NCBI RefSeq assembly: GCF_018143015.1 | Contig: NC_054748.1 | Span: forward strand, 19,424,725-19,488,724 | Source of the DNA: Lytechinus variegatus | Lineage: Eukaryota; Echinodermata; Echinoidea; Temnopleuroida; Toxopneustidae | Reading direction: 5' to 3' | Length of the DNA stretch: 64,000 nt | Shown: positions 40,524 through 53,430 of the stretch, in pieces | Layout of the letters: each line of letters begins with the position of its first letter | Numbering within the stretch: position 1 is the first letter of the stretch | Notes under the pieces: generated by a model | What the model was told of the DNA's origin: nothing | What the model saw: only the letters and a program-made list of their open reading frames with translations | The model's database searches: none | Translations under genes and position numbers: made by a program

Positions 40524-41546
40524 ACTCATTTGCGCCCTCTCCTAACCCCGGTGCATTATACCTAACGGTCCTGCACTGTACTACATCCAGATCCAGATGA
40601 TTATAACTATTGAATTAATATTTTTAGTGTAATTCAAAGACAAAAAGAAGGCTTTAAAAATATAAAGTGTCCAGACACAGGAACGTCCCCTCCCCCCCCA
40701 TCCTAAACTTTAAAGTTTTGCAGAATTTATCAATTATTTACTCGTGTAGACAAGTTTTCTGATTTATTGTCCAGACCCAGCCGAACCCAACAGTGGTTCA
40801 TACCAAGAAATCAAATTTTTTTTTTGCATGGAACCACTCAGCTTATTCTCGATATTCTGACAAGTCTGACTCTTCAGCAATCGAGACTAGGCCTAGGCAC
40901 CCATGGGTTCATATCGTCTCGCGAGTGAAGGATTATCAGTCATACGCACGCGACACACCACTACACTTCGAAAATACAGTGGGCTTTTGCCCACATAAAA
41001 TGTTATGTTTAAATAAACATTCCACATCCTGCTATGACACTTACCGAATCATTTAGATCCTTCCGTGACTTCTCCTTGAAGTTTCTTTCTAAAAATATGT
41101 ATATTTTCTTGATCTTTAGTGAAGATTTTACGGAGATAGAAATCAGTCAGCGTTGATATCAATTTTCTCCTGAAGAGGGCGCGCGATTTATATTCATATC
41201 AAAGACACGTCAAGGGAAAGAATAGGCACCTACACTATTTTACACGCATATCGACGCAAGGCATTACGCAAAGTCCGTGAAGTGTCCAATCTTTTCATTG
41301 TATAGACTTTGGTACACCGTATACGTATTATTGACGTTCGTCAAAGCTTGTACTGCTGGTTTCTTTCCAGGCACGTATATTATTTTCATTTTTTTTTATC
41401 AGTCATCTTTTTCAATTAATGCAAATGAGTGTTATCATCACCAATAATAATCATTATTTTTTTGAAGGCATTTCATTAATTGGTGCCCATAATTAGTAAA
41501 TTAATCATGAGGATTGCGCATTCAAAGAATTTTAGATACAGTTATA
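40524..41546. other. LINE 3' UTR then unassigned DNA
   Basis: About 100-150 bp after the stop are probably LINE 3' UTR, including the local repeat CCAGATCCAGATGATTATAA. After that I see no gene, only a C-run near 40690 and AT-rich DNA. Confidence 0.35.
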
Positions 41547-42012
41547 GGACGCACACCACTAATAGGATCCGGCAATTTCGGGAATCCCCTTTAGACCCGT
41601 ACCTAAAATGATGTAATGGTTGGAAAAATATTCATATAAAATCAACGGTGCATATCTGAACAATTTTTTTCATATGGGCATAGAGAGGGATTACTGCTGG
41701 ATCTATTCAGTCCCATGGGAGAGCAGTAATTTGTCAATGCTGGGTTTTATGGGAACTTAATTAGTTGCCCAAGAAACCCTGTGAGCACTGTGACTGCAAC
41801 CAAGTTTGCACGTAGTCTTGGTTTGAGCCCCTGTAGTGCGAAAAAATCCTGAAAAACACCTTTTCATATATTTAGCGTTTGAAGGATATTGGATGAACTA
41901 CCAAATGATAAAGGTGTGGATGATGTGATTATTAAGACTTATTTTTGGCGATTTTTTCAAATCTCATTTTTAACACATGAGTCTATGGGGAAATAGTTAG
42001 TGGTGTGTGCCC
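41547..42012. mobile_element. Element E, copy 1 (uninterrupted, 466 bp)
   Basis: The termini are GGACGCACACCACTAA and TTAGTGGTGTGTGCCC, an inverted pair with one or two mismatches. It is the same as 45529-47262 once the nested element there is removed. No coding. Its own flanks do not match each other (TTATA at the left, TGAA at the right). Confidence 0.8.
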
Positions 42013-44196
42013 TGAACAGGTGATGTGCAGTAAACAGGGCTAGTTGGATGTAATTGCTGCTGGAAGGGAAACTGATCGAAAAGAAGGGGTGCAAACACTC
42101 TGAATGAATGCCTGTCATGTTGTTCTATCTGGAAAACCCAATTGACAGCTAACTAAGCACTTTTTTCTTCAAATTACTCAAAGAAATATAAAAATGCCAG
42201 TTTTGCCATTCACTTTGTATGTAATTTTGGCACTTGCCTATATTGGGGTCTTAAATTCAAGGCTAGCATGCGCGTAGTAATCAGAAATACGTGTAGTTTG
42301 TAGAACAGAGTGATAAACAGGCCAGCATCTAGCTAATTGTTAGTAATTCTCTTTTAACATCTTCCCAAGATAGGATTTCGGTTAAGTTAAAGGGAATAAC
42401 ATGAAAAGGTAAAATGTGAGGTTTTTAAATTGAATTTGATAGCTATGATCGTCTGGGTACTTAATTAATTATTAAAGGCAAATCTCGTATTTATTGTTAA
42501 TGTCAATAATTATTGTTAGGCTTATTGTTAAGTGTTAGACGTTAGGCCCAGCCCCTAACGTTAGACCCCTGTTAGTGTTGTGTTCCAACTTTGTCAAAAT
42601 TTTAGACAGTAGGCCTATGACAAACACAAAAGGGCCAAGATTTCACTACATTTCTTAGCTGTCTTGGAAACATCTATCCAGTTGGAATATCATTGCTGTT
42701 GTAAACAAATGTTAGAATCCTGCTTGCAGCAGTGTTTGCAATAGATGCCCCCCCCCCCTTCTTTTTTGCTAGCCCCACCTGTCATGATGTTTGGTACAGC
42801 TGTTTTCTCCTGATTCTGTTTTAACTATCTCTCTGGAAAATGTTAAAGCAGGCACTTGATTCAAATTCACAATTCATGCACTTGAATAATATGGTAATAA
42901 CTGCAATTCCTCTTTATTTTCCCCCTTTTTCGTCAGGAATCATCCTACATGTTCGAACACCAGTCCCAGGCCAGGGCTAAATGTTTATGCTTCTTGTTGG
43001 CAAGCTTCATCATTGATGACCACGGTATTCTTCTCTACATCAACAATCCGATGGCCGAACAGTGGGACCATCAGCGGTACAGAGTCTTCTGATGTCTTTG
43101 GTTCTAAGATGATTGTCGTGAAAAAGCGACTGACTGGTTAATCATATTGGTGAATTTATCGTGCTCTCAAGGACAATTGTACGCTCCAACCTAGTCCTCT
43201 CATGTTAGACATACATATTTCAGCTTTAGAATACTGTTGGGATTACCAAGCTACCCACTTCAGCCCATGCATGTTCCATGCACTGTATGGCCAGGTACAA
43301 AGAAGTTCTTTTTTACTTGTCAGATAGATTCTTGGGGGCCCATTTTTAACTGCATTTGGTGTGACAGGGGAGATTTCCTCTTGCATTTATACACTTTTCT
43401 AGTGTGCATCTGAAATGTCATAATCACCCCCCCCCCCCCCTCAGTCAATCAGAAAAAAAAATCACAAATTATGTCAGGAATTTTTATAATACCTTACAGA
43501 CAACCCCCTTTTTGTCCCAGAAGGGCAGCAGTAACATACTTGTAGCATGGTATTCCCTGAGTACTTTCATGTCCTCACCTAGTTACATGACACATTTGAT
43601 TTGGTGACAGATTGATGCTAATTACAAACTGACCATGCTGACCAGCAATAAATTAATGTCCCCTTCTTGTACTACTGAACCATTGCTGTTGATCATGATG
43701 AATATCACAATTTATTTAGCTCTCATTCTCTGTCATTTTGCTCATCCCCCCCCCCCCCTCTCTCTCTCTCTCTCCCTCTCCTCTTTCCACCATTTCCAAT
43801 CCCTTTCTAAATACCAACTCATTTTATCTGCCTCCTTAAAACCCTGAATGTGATTACACATGATACACTTATTTTTTTTGTATTTCTATTGTTTTTTATT
43901 GTTTTTATTCTTTATATCCTGAATTGTGCTATCAGTTTCAATAACTCATGACTTAGACAAATGAAAATAGTACTATTGAAATGTATTTATAACAAATCAA
44001 AGACAAGGATCATCATTAAATTTCAATTCATGAATATGAATTGAGCAAATTATCTCTTTAAAGTGCACTGTTTAAACTGTGTGTATTCTGTATGTATTAT
44101 GCCCCTGGAGAGACAATGTTTATTACCTGTTCGAAAGAGAACAGGGTCACGAAACAATTCTTTTTTTTTTTTAATTATGCATATGGTACCCTAAGG
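42013..44196. other. DNA between the E copies, mostly unassigned
   Basis: Apart from the possible exon at 42937-43141 and C-runs at about 42749, 43428 and 43747, no gene or repeat is recognised. Confidence 0.35.
42937..43141 (+). other. Possible exon, unknown gene
   Basis: A polypyrimidine tract and CGTCAG at 42921-42936 are followed by about 200 bp that are clearly more GC-rich than the surroundings. Two frames stay open: one of 51 codons ending at TGA 43092, one of 67 codons ending at TAA 43141. I do not recognise either product. It might be a terminal exon, a UTR exon or a duplicated gene fragment. Confidence 0.25.
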
Positions 44197-45472
44197 CAAG
44201 GCTCGACATTAGCGGTGGCCGGTGGCCCGGGGCCACCAAAAATTCATCTCGGGCAACCATTATTGAAAAATGTTAAGTTTTGGTGGCCCGAATCGGGCAA
44301 CCAATAATTTTCAAAGTAACGCAATTTTCTCCCGATTTTGCATGCATTTATCAACCTTCTACAGTTAAAATTGCAAGCCAATTCGTCATGCGCCTTTTTT
44401 GTTAATCTACACACAAATACACACACAAAGAGTGCATAGTCATGACAGTATGTAGGCCTACCGCTAGCATACAGTACCTATTATTCAGCCGGCCGCGCCG
44501 GGTGTCTGGCTGAGCTTTGCATGCATGAAACCAATGCAGCTAGCTGTGCACGAGCAGACTATTCAGACCCAGGGAGCTGCGATACGAAATGTTACTGCTA
44601 AGAAATCTTCCCTAGAACTTTGGAAATCTACGTCAAAGTCACATTTTACACCAATGAAATGCCCTTCTACAGTCCATATTACTGAAACCTGATTAATTGC
44701 AAGCATTAAAAGGAGGAATTATGACCTCTCTTTTGACTCAAAAAGACCGATTTCCAAATGCATTAATACACATAGGTGAGTACATCACAGTCCCATATGT
44801 GCATTTGTATGTATGTTGATATTTGGTTTATTTCGAAGCTGTGTCTCTTTGAGCCAAAAATAAATAGGCCGCTCTTTCTTTCTTGTTTACAAATGACTTC
44901 TTAAACCACTCTTAAGGAAGTAAATACTTTGGGAAGGCATTTCATTGATATGACATGTGATTTTTTTTCCCATCATTTTGTCAAATATAGGGAAGGAATT
45001 GTCTCACTACTTTTTCCAGATAACTTTTGCCATTTTATTTTTTTCTTTCATTTTTTTTCAGTGATTAAACCATTTATATTGAAAATACCTGATTAAAGAA
45101 CATGTTTCTACTGAATAATAATAATTTTCCTCATTTTTTGATAATTTTGTTTTATTTATTTTTCTTAAATTTTCTTTTGTTTTTCTCAAATTTTTTTTAT
45201 GACCTGTTCTTTGTTTTTTTCTTTCTTCATTTTTTTGTTTTATGCAAAGTAAAATAACAGCAAGCACAATTTATATACAAGATGTACAAAGAATAGTGGT
45301 ACGTGTTAGTGATTGCAGAATATTTCAGTTTGTTTTATTAATTTTTTAATGAATGTTTTTCTTCATATTTTTCGGGCCACCAAACTTTATTAGTGGGCCA
45401 CCAAACAAAGTTATTTGAAGGTTTTGGTGGCCCGAACGGGCCACCACCAAAAAAAGTTAATGTGGAGCCTTG
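44197..45472 (+). mobile_element. Element N, copy 1 (1276 bp, 7-bp TSD)
   Basis: It begins CAAGGCTCGACATTA and ends TAATGTGGAGCCTTG, with the 7-bp duplication CCTAAGG on both sides (44190-44196 and 45473-45479). Subterminal GGTGGCCCG/CGGGCCACC motifs occur at both ends. No transposase is seen. A CA-starting TIR could suggest a hAT or P-like family, but 7 bp is not the usual hAT size, so the superfamily is open. Confidence 0.85.
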
Positions 45473-45528
45473 CCTAAGGTTGTGCCAAATTTTTTTTTCC
45501 AAGTTCAGTGCAAATCGCACCCTCTGAA

Positions 45529-47262
45529 GGACGCACACCACTAATAGGATCCAGCAATTTCGGGAATCCCCTTTAGACCCGTACCTAAAACAAGGCTCCA
45601 CATTAACTTTTTTTGGTGGTGGCCCGTTCGGGCCACCAAAACCTTCAAATAATTTTTTTTGGTGGCCCATTAGTAAAGTTTGGTGGCCCGAAAAATATAA
45701 AGAAAAACATTAATTAAAAATGAATAAAACAAACTGAAATATTCTGCAGTCACTACCACGTACCACTCTTCTTTGTACATCTTGTATGTAAATTGTGCTT
45801 GCTGTTATTTTGTGGTAATATATAAATTGTTCTATCATTGTGAATATGAAATGATTGTAAAGAATTGAAAAAAAAGAAAATGTAAGAAAAATGAATAAGA
45901 AAAAATTATCAGAAAAAATGGGGAAAATTATTATTATTATTCAGTAGAAACATGTTCTTTAATCAGGCATATTCAATGGGAAGGGGTATAAATGGTTTAA
46001 TCACTGTAAAAAATGACAGAAAAAAATAAGAAAACGGCAAGTTATCTGGAAAAAACAGTGAGAAAATTCCTTCCCTATTTTTGACAAAATGATGGAAAAA
46101 AATTCACATTTCATATCAATAAAATGCCTTCCCAAGTATTTACTTCCTTAAGAGTGGTTTAAGAAGTCATTTATAAACAAGAAAGAAAGAAGCTGTCTAT
46201 TCAAGACAGCTTCGAAAATAAACCAAATATCAACATACATACAAATGCACATGTGGGACTGTGATGTACTCACCTATGTGTATTAATGCATTTGGAAATC
46301 GGTCTTTTTGAGTCAAAATAGAGGTCATAATTCCTCCTTTTAATGCTTGCAAATTATCAGGTTTCAGTAATATGGACTGTAGAAGGGCATGTCATTGGTG
46401 TAAATGTGACTTTGACGTAGATTTTCAAAGTTCTGGGGAAGATTTCTTAGCAGCAACATTTCACATCGCAGCTCCCTTAGTCTGAATAGTCTGCTACCGC
46501 ACAGCCAGCTGCAGTGGTTTCACGCATGCAAAGCTCAGCCAGACAGCCGGCATGGCCGGCTAAATAATAGTTACTGTATGCTAGCTGTAGGCCTACATAC
46601 TGTCATGACTGTGCAATCTTTGTGTGTGTATTTGTGTGTAGATTGACAAAAAAGGCGCATGACGAATTGACTTGCAAATTGAACTGTAGAAAGTTGATAA
46701 ATGTATGCAAAATCGGGAGAAAAATGGGCTACTTTGAAAATTATTGGTTGCCCGATTCGGGCCACCAAAACTTAACATTTTTTCAATAATGGTTGCCGAG
46801 ATGAATTTTTGGTGGCCCCGGGCCACCGGGCCACCGCTAATGTCGAGCCTTGCCTAAAATGATGTAATGGTTGGAAAAATATTCATATAAAATCAACGGT
46901 GCATATCTGAACAATTTTTTTCATATGGGCATAGAGAGGGATTACTACTGGATCTGTTCAGTCCCATGGGAGAGCAGTAATTTGTCAATGCTGGGTTTTA
47001 TGGGAACTTGATTAGTTGCCCAAGAAACCCTGTGAGCACTGTGACTGCAACCAAGTTTGCACGTAGTCTTGGTTTGAGCCCCTGTAGTGCGAAAAAATCC
47101 TGAAAAACACCTTTTCATATATTTAGCGTTTGAAGGATATTGGATGAACTACCAAATGATAAAGGTGTGGATGATGTGATTATTAAGACTTATTTTTGCG
47201 ATTTTTTCAAATCTCATTTTTAACACATGAGTCTATGGGGAAATAGTTAGTGGTGTGTGCCC
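45529..47262. mobile_element. Element E, copy 2, interrupted by element N
   Basis: The same ends as 41547-42012 and in the same orientation. It is split by element N at 45591-46852. Without the insert and one 7-bp duplication it is 465 bp, one base shorter than copy 1. Confidence 0.85.
45591..46852 (-). mobile_element. Element N, copy 2, nested in E (1262 bp)
   Basis: CAAGGCTCCACATTA to TAATGTCGAGCCTTG, with the duplication CCTAAAA at 45584-45590 and 46853-46859. The uninterrupted E copy has a single CCTAAAA at the same place (about 41602-41608), which proves the target duplication. It is in the opposite orientation to N copy 1. Confidence 0.92.
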
Positions 47263-47371
47263 TTATAAAATTACCGAGGAGCTGAATCAAGGTTGTGAAA
47301 TTATTAGCGCCACCAACGGGCTTCCTTGTATTTCCGTGGAAGAGACAAGCGAAGTCAATTTCGAGGCCGAG
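47263..47371 (+). other. Possible exon, unknown gene
   Basis: An open frame runs YKITEELNQGCEIISATNG and on to EVNFEAE, then a good donor GAG|GTAAGC at 47371/47372. No acceptor is visible directly upstream because element E abuts it. If element E interrupted the exon, the original acceptor could be the ATACAG at about 41536-41541, left of E copy 1. The product is not recognised. Confidence 0.3.
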
Positions 47372-48214
47372 GTAAGCAAAAATGTGCTTTTTTTATCGGA
47401 TTATTATTTTATTATTATTTTATATTCAACAAAATCTTGCTACTTACCGGCAAGAGCCCCGGTGCGTAGCGAGAAGGAGCTTCGCCCTTCGGCAAATATT
47501 ACTTCAGCAATGAAGCGATGTTTGCCGACTACTTCGAAATCCAGGGTCAAACACGGTCTATTGTACGAGGTTAGTACATACTAACCTCGTACAATGTGTG
47601 AGTGAGGCCTAGGTTAATACTCTTACAGTATCCACTTAGCACAACGACGTTGCTTCATCCGGCGAATTAGCTCCTCTGCAATTTATATACAACTTACAAA
47701 GCAAACATGACATCCCAGTTCGTTTGTGTGCAATAGAATTCGCACGCGCAACTTAAGAGGAGACACAAATTGTTTTCTGCAAAGACTGCGATATCAGTTA
47801 TCACTCCACTCAAAATTTAGGATTGCATTCTACATTACATTCATCATACCCATAAATTCATAGAAACCAACCTAATGTATTTTTCGAGCAAAACTTACCA
47901 AAATTGAGGAATTAGAAAATTAGGACAGGTTTATTCCACCGCACTGGTACAATATACCGGCGTGAAGTTGGTTGGATATTCGATATTCGATATTCAAACT
48001 GTGAAGTTGGTTGGATATTCAGGTTCGATATTCAAACGGGTGTGAAGTTGGATATTCAATATTCGATATTCAAAAATTAGGGGTTTTGAAAGCTAGCTAG
48101 GGGGTTTAAAAGGTAGAACACATCTCGGGCAACCATAAAATAGCTGGCTTGCCCTAATACGAGGATTTTTTAGGGACAAAAGTCAGTGAATAAAAGGGAT
48201 GGAAATTTCTAATT
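47372..48214. other. Unassigned DNA with palindrome and GATATTCGATATTC motifs
   Basis: A perfect 17-bp-arm palindrome is at 47560-47595. Short direct repeats of GTTGGATATTCGATATTC occur at about 47967-48075. A donor-like GCCG|GTAAGTAG on the minus strand near 47445 is not enough to call a gene. Confidence 0.4.
47560..47595. repeat. Perfect 17-bp inverted repeat, 2-base loop
   Basis: The arms are ATTGTACGAGGTTAGTA and its exact complement around CA. Confidence 0.95.
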
Positions 48215-51200
48215 CAATTTTTTTTTTCAAAGGGCCCCCAGGGATATCCCGACGGCCTAGCCAGGGTGACCACCTATCCTAACTTGTAGAACTCGATTCG
48301 GGCAACAAGATAAACACCTGCCTGACCCGGCGCATGCACATTAAGGGGGCTCAAATTAACAAAATTAAAGGGAATAAAGGGCTATTTAGACCATTTTTTA
48401 ATTTAAAAAAGTATTTTTTTCAAGGGGCCCCCAGGGATATCCCGACGGCCTAGCCAGGGTACCACCACCTCCTAACTTGTAGAACTCGATTCGCGGCAAC
48501 AAGATAAACACCTGCCTGACCCGGCGCATGCACATTAAGGGGGCTCAAATTAACAAAATTAAAGGGAATAAAGGGCTATTTAGACCATTTTTTAATTTAA
48601 AAAAGTATTTTTTTCAAGGGGCCCCAGGGATATCCCGACGGCCTAGCCAGGGTAACCACCTATCCGAACTTGTAAAAATTGATTCCGGCAACAAGATAAA
48701 CACCTGCTTGACCCGGCGCATGCACATAAAGGGGGCTCAAATTAACAAAATTAAAGGGAATAAAGGACTATTTAGACCATTTTTTTATTTTAAAAAAGCA
48801 TCTTTTTCAAGGGGCCCCAGGGATATCCCGACGGCCTAGCAAGGGTAACCACCTATCCTAACTTGTAGAACTCGATTGGGGCAACAAGATAAATACCTGC
48901 CTGACCCGGCGCATGCACATTAAGGGGGCTCAAATTAACAAAATTAAAGGGAAATAAAGGGCTATTTAGACCATTTTTTATTTAAAAAAAGTATTTTTTT
49001 TCAAGGGCCCCCAGGCATATCCCGACGGCCTAGCCAGGGTAACCACCTATCCTAACTTGTAGAACTCGATTTGGGCAACAAGATAAATACCTGCCTGACC
49101 GGCGCATGCACATTGAAGGGGGCTCAAATTAACAAAATTAAAGGGAATAACGGGCTATTTAGACCATTTTTTTATTTAAAAAAAGTATTTTTTTCAAGGG
49201 GCCCAGGGATATCCCGACGGCCTAGCCAGGGTAACCACCTATCCGAACTTGTAAAAATTGATTCTGGCAACAAGATAAACACCTGCTTGACCGGCGCATG
49301 CACATTAAGGGGGCTCAAATTAACAAAATTAAGGGAATAAAGGACTATTTAGACCATTTTTTTATTTTAAAAAAGCATCTTTTTCAAGGGGCCCCCAGGG
49401 ATATCCCGACGGCCTATCCAGGGTAACCACCTATCCTAACTTGTAGAACTCGATTCGGGCAACAAGATAAATACCTGCCTGACCCGGCGCATGCACATTA
49501 AGGGGGCTCAAATTAACAAAATTAAAGGGAATAAAGGGCTATTTAGACCATTTTTTTATTTAAAAAAAGTATTTTTTTCAAGGGGCCCCCAGGCATATCC
49601 CGACGGCCTAGCCAGGGTAACCACCTATCCTAACTTGTAGAACTCGATTCGGGCAACAAGATAAATACCTGCCTGACCCGGCGCATGCACATTGAAGGGG
49701 GCTCAATTAACAAAATTAAAGGGAATAAAGGGCTATTTAGACCATTTTTTTATTTAAAAAAAGTATTTTTTTCAAGGGGCCCCCAGGGATATCCCGACGG
49801 CCTAGCCAGGGTAACCACCTATCCGAACTTGTAAAAAATTGATTCCGGCAACAAGATAAACACCTGACTGACCCGGCGCATGCACATTAAGGGGGCTCAA
49901 ATTAACAAAATTAAAGGGAATAAAGGACTATTTAGAACATTTTTTTATTTTAAAAAAGCATCTTTTTTCAAGGGGCCCCAGGGATATCCCGACGGCCTAG
50001 CCAGGGTAACCACCTATCCTAACTTGTAGAACTTGATTCGGGCAACAAGATAAACACCTGCCTGACCCGGCGCATGCACATTAAGGGGGCTTAAATTAAC
50101 AAAATTAAAGGGAATAACGGGCTATTTAGACCATTTTTTTTTATTTAAAAAAAGTATTTTTTTCAAGGGGCCCCCAGGGATATCCCGACGGCCTAGCCAG
50201 GGTAACCACCGATCCTAACTTGTAGAACTTGATTCGGGCAACAAGATAACACCTGCCTGACAGGGCGCATGCACATTAAGGGGCTCAAATTAACAAAATT
50301 GAGGGAATAAAGGGCTATTTAGACCATTTTTTTATTTTAAAAAAGTATCTTTTTCAAGGGGCCCCCAGGGATATCCCGACGGCCTAGCCAGGGTAACCAC
50401 CTATCCTAACTTGTAGAACTCGATTCGGGCAACAAGATAAACACCTGCCTGACCGGTGCATGCATATTAGGGGGCTCAAATTAACAAAATTGAAGGGAAT
50501 AAAGGGCTATTTAAACCATTTTTTTGTTTAAAAAAAAGTATTTTTTTCAAGGGGCCCCCAGGGATATCCCGACGGCCTATCCAGGGTAACCACCTATCCT
50601 AACTTGTAGAACTCGATTTGGGCAACAAGATAAACACCTGCTTGACCCGGCGCATGCACATTAAGGGGCTCAAATTAACAAAATTGAAGGGAATAAAGGG
50701 CTATTTAGACCATTTTTTATTTAAAAAAGTATTTTTTCAAGGGGCCCCAGGGATATCCCGACGGCCTAGCCAGGGTGACCACCTATCCTAACTTGTAGAA
50801 CTTGATTCGGGCAACAAGATAAAACACCTGCCTGACCCGGCGCATGAACATTAAGGGGGCTCAAATTAACAAAATTAAAGGGAATAAAGGGCTATTTAGA
50901 CCATTTTTTTATTTAAAAAAAGTATTTTTTTCAAGGGGCCCAGGGATATCCCAACGGCCTAGCCAGGGTAACCACCTATCCGAACTTGTAAAAATTGATT
51001 CGGCAACAAGATAAATACCTGCCTGACCCGGCGCATGCACATTAAGGGGGCTCAAATTAACAAAATTAAAGGGAATAAAGGGTATTTAGACCATTTTTTA
51101 TTAAAAAAAAGTATTTTTTTCAAGGGGCCCCCAGGGATATCCGACGGCCTAGCCAGGGTAAACCACCTATCCGAACTTGTAAAAATTGATTCCGGCAACA

Positions 51201-53430
51201 AGATAAACACCTGCTTGACCCGGCGCATGCACATTAAGGGGGCTCAAATTAACAAAATTAAGGGAATAAAGGGCTATTTAGACCATTTTTTTATTAAAAA
51301 AAAGTATTTTTTTCAAGGGGCCCCCAGGGATATCCCGACGGCCTAGCCAGGGTAACCACCTATCCGAACTTGTAAAAATTGATTCCGGCAACAAGATAAA
51401 CACCTGACTGACCCGGCGCATGCACATTAAGGGGGCTCAAATTAACAAAATTAAAGGGAATAAAGGACTATTTAGAACATTTTTTTATTTTAAAAAGCAT
51501 CTTTTTCAAGGGGCCCCCAGGGATATCCCGACGGCTATCCAGGGTAACCACCTATCCTAACTTGTAGAACTTGATTCGGGCAACAAGATAAACACCTGCC
51601 TGACCCGGCGCATGCACATTAAGGGGGCTCAAATTAACAAAATTAAAGGGAATAACGGGCTATTTAGACCATTTTTTTTTATTTAAAAAAAGTATTTTTT
51701 CAAGGGGCCCCCAAGGATATCCCGACGGCCTAGCCAGGGTAACCACCGATCCTAACTTGTAGAACTTGATTCGGGCAACAAGATAACACCTGCCTGACCC
51801 GGCGCATGCACATTAAGGGGGCTCAAATTAACAAAATTAAAGGGAATAACGGGCTATTTAGACCATTTTTTTTTATTTAAAAAAAGTATTTTTTTCAAGG
51901 GGCCCCCAGGGATCCCGACGGCCTAGCCAGATTAACCACCGATCCTAACTTGTAGAACTTGATTCGGGCAAAAAGATAACACCTGCCTGACAGGGCGCAT
52001 GCACATTAAGGGGGCTCAAATTAACAAAATTAAAGGGAATAACGGGCTATTTAGACCATTTTTTTTTATTTTAAAAAAGTATCTTTTTCAAGGGGCCCCC
52101 AGGGATATCCCGACGGCTAGCAGGGTAACCACCTATCCTAACTTGTAGAACTCGATTCGGCAACAAGATAAACACCTGCCTGACCGGCGCATGCATATTA
52201 AGGGGGCTAATTAACAAAATTGAAGGGAATAAAGGGCTATTTAGACCATTTTTTTGTTTAAAAAAGTATTTTTTTCAAGGGGCCCCAGGATATCCGACGG
52301 CCTAGCCAGGGTAACCACCTATCCTAACTTGTAGAACTCGATTGGGGCAACAAGATAAAAACCTGCCTGACCCTGCGCATGCACATTAAGGGGGTCAAAT
52401 TAACAAAATTAAAGGGAATAACGGGCTATTTAGACCATTTTTTTTTATTTTAAAAAGTATCTTTTTCAAGGGGCCCCAGGGATATCCCGACGGCCTAGCC
52501 AGGGTAACCACCTATCCTAACTTGTAGAACTCGATTCGGGCAACAAGATAAACACCTGCCTGGGCGCATGCATATTAAGGGGGCTCAAATTAACAAAATT
52601 AAAGGGAAATAAAGGGCTATTTAGACCATTTTTTTGTTTAAAAAAAAGTATTTTTTTCAAGGGGCCCCCAGGGATATCCCGACGGCCTAGCCAGGGTAAC
52701 CACCTATCCTAACTTGTAGACTCGATTCGGGCAACAAGATAAACACCTGCTGACCCGGCGCATGCATATTAAGGGGGCTCAAATTAACAAAATTAAAGGG
52801 ATAAAGGGCTATTTAGACCATTTTTTTGTTTAAAAAAAGTATTTTTTTCAAGGGCCCCCAGGGATATCCCGACGGCCTAGCCAGGGTAACCACTATCCGA
52901 ACTTGTAAAAATTGATTCCGGCAACAAGATAAACACCTGACTGCCGGCGCATGCACATTAAGGGGGCTCAAATTCAAAATTAAAGGGAATAAAGGACTAT
53001 TTAGAACTTTTTTTTATTTTAAAAAAGCATCTTTTTCAAGGGGCCCCCAGGGATATCCCGACGGCCTAGCCAGGGTAACCACTATCCTAACTTGTAGAAC
53101 TCGATTCGGGCAACAAGATAAACACCTGCCTGACCGGTGCATGCACATAAGGGGGCTCAAATTAACAAAATTAAAGGGAATAACGGGCTATTTAGACCAT
53201 TTTTTTTATTTAAAAAAAGTATTTTTTCAAGAGGCCCACAGGATATCCCGACGGCCTAGCCAGGGTAACCACCGATCCTAACTTGTAGAACTTGATTCGG
53301 GCAACAAGATAACACCTGCCTGACAGGGCGTATGCACATTAAGGGGGCTCAAATTAACAAAATTGAAGGGAATAAAGGGCTATTTAGACCATTTTTTTAT
53401 TTTAAAAAAGTATCTTTTTCAAGGGGCCCC
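48215..53430. repeat. Satellite array, about 193-bp unit, about 27 copies
   Basis: The motif GATATCCCGACGGCCTAGCC recurs about every 193 bp. Two unit types are clear: type A has TAGAACTCGATTCGGGC, type B has TAAAAATTGATTCCGGC. From about 48470 to 49900 the order is A-B-A-A-B-A-A-B, a trimeric higher-order repeat near 580 bp; B units are usually followed by AAAAAGCATCTTTTTCAAGG. Later the pattern breaks down (runs of A, then three B at 50980-51370). Open frames inside it have no coding meaning. The array continues into the assembly gap. Confidence 0.95.

Noticed and set aside
48528..51346. Repeated 89-103 codon frames (MHIKGAQINKIKG...)
   Set aside because: Frames of the satellite monomer; unit length varies and frames are not kept.
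48215..53430. CRISPR array
   Set aside because: The 193-bp units have no unique spacers, and this is an animal genome; it is satellite DNA.
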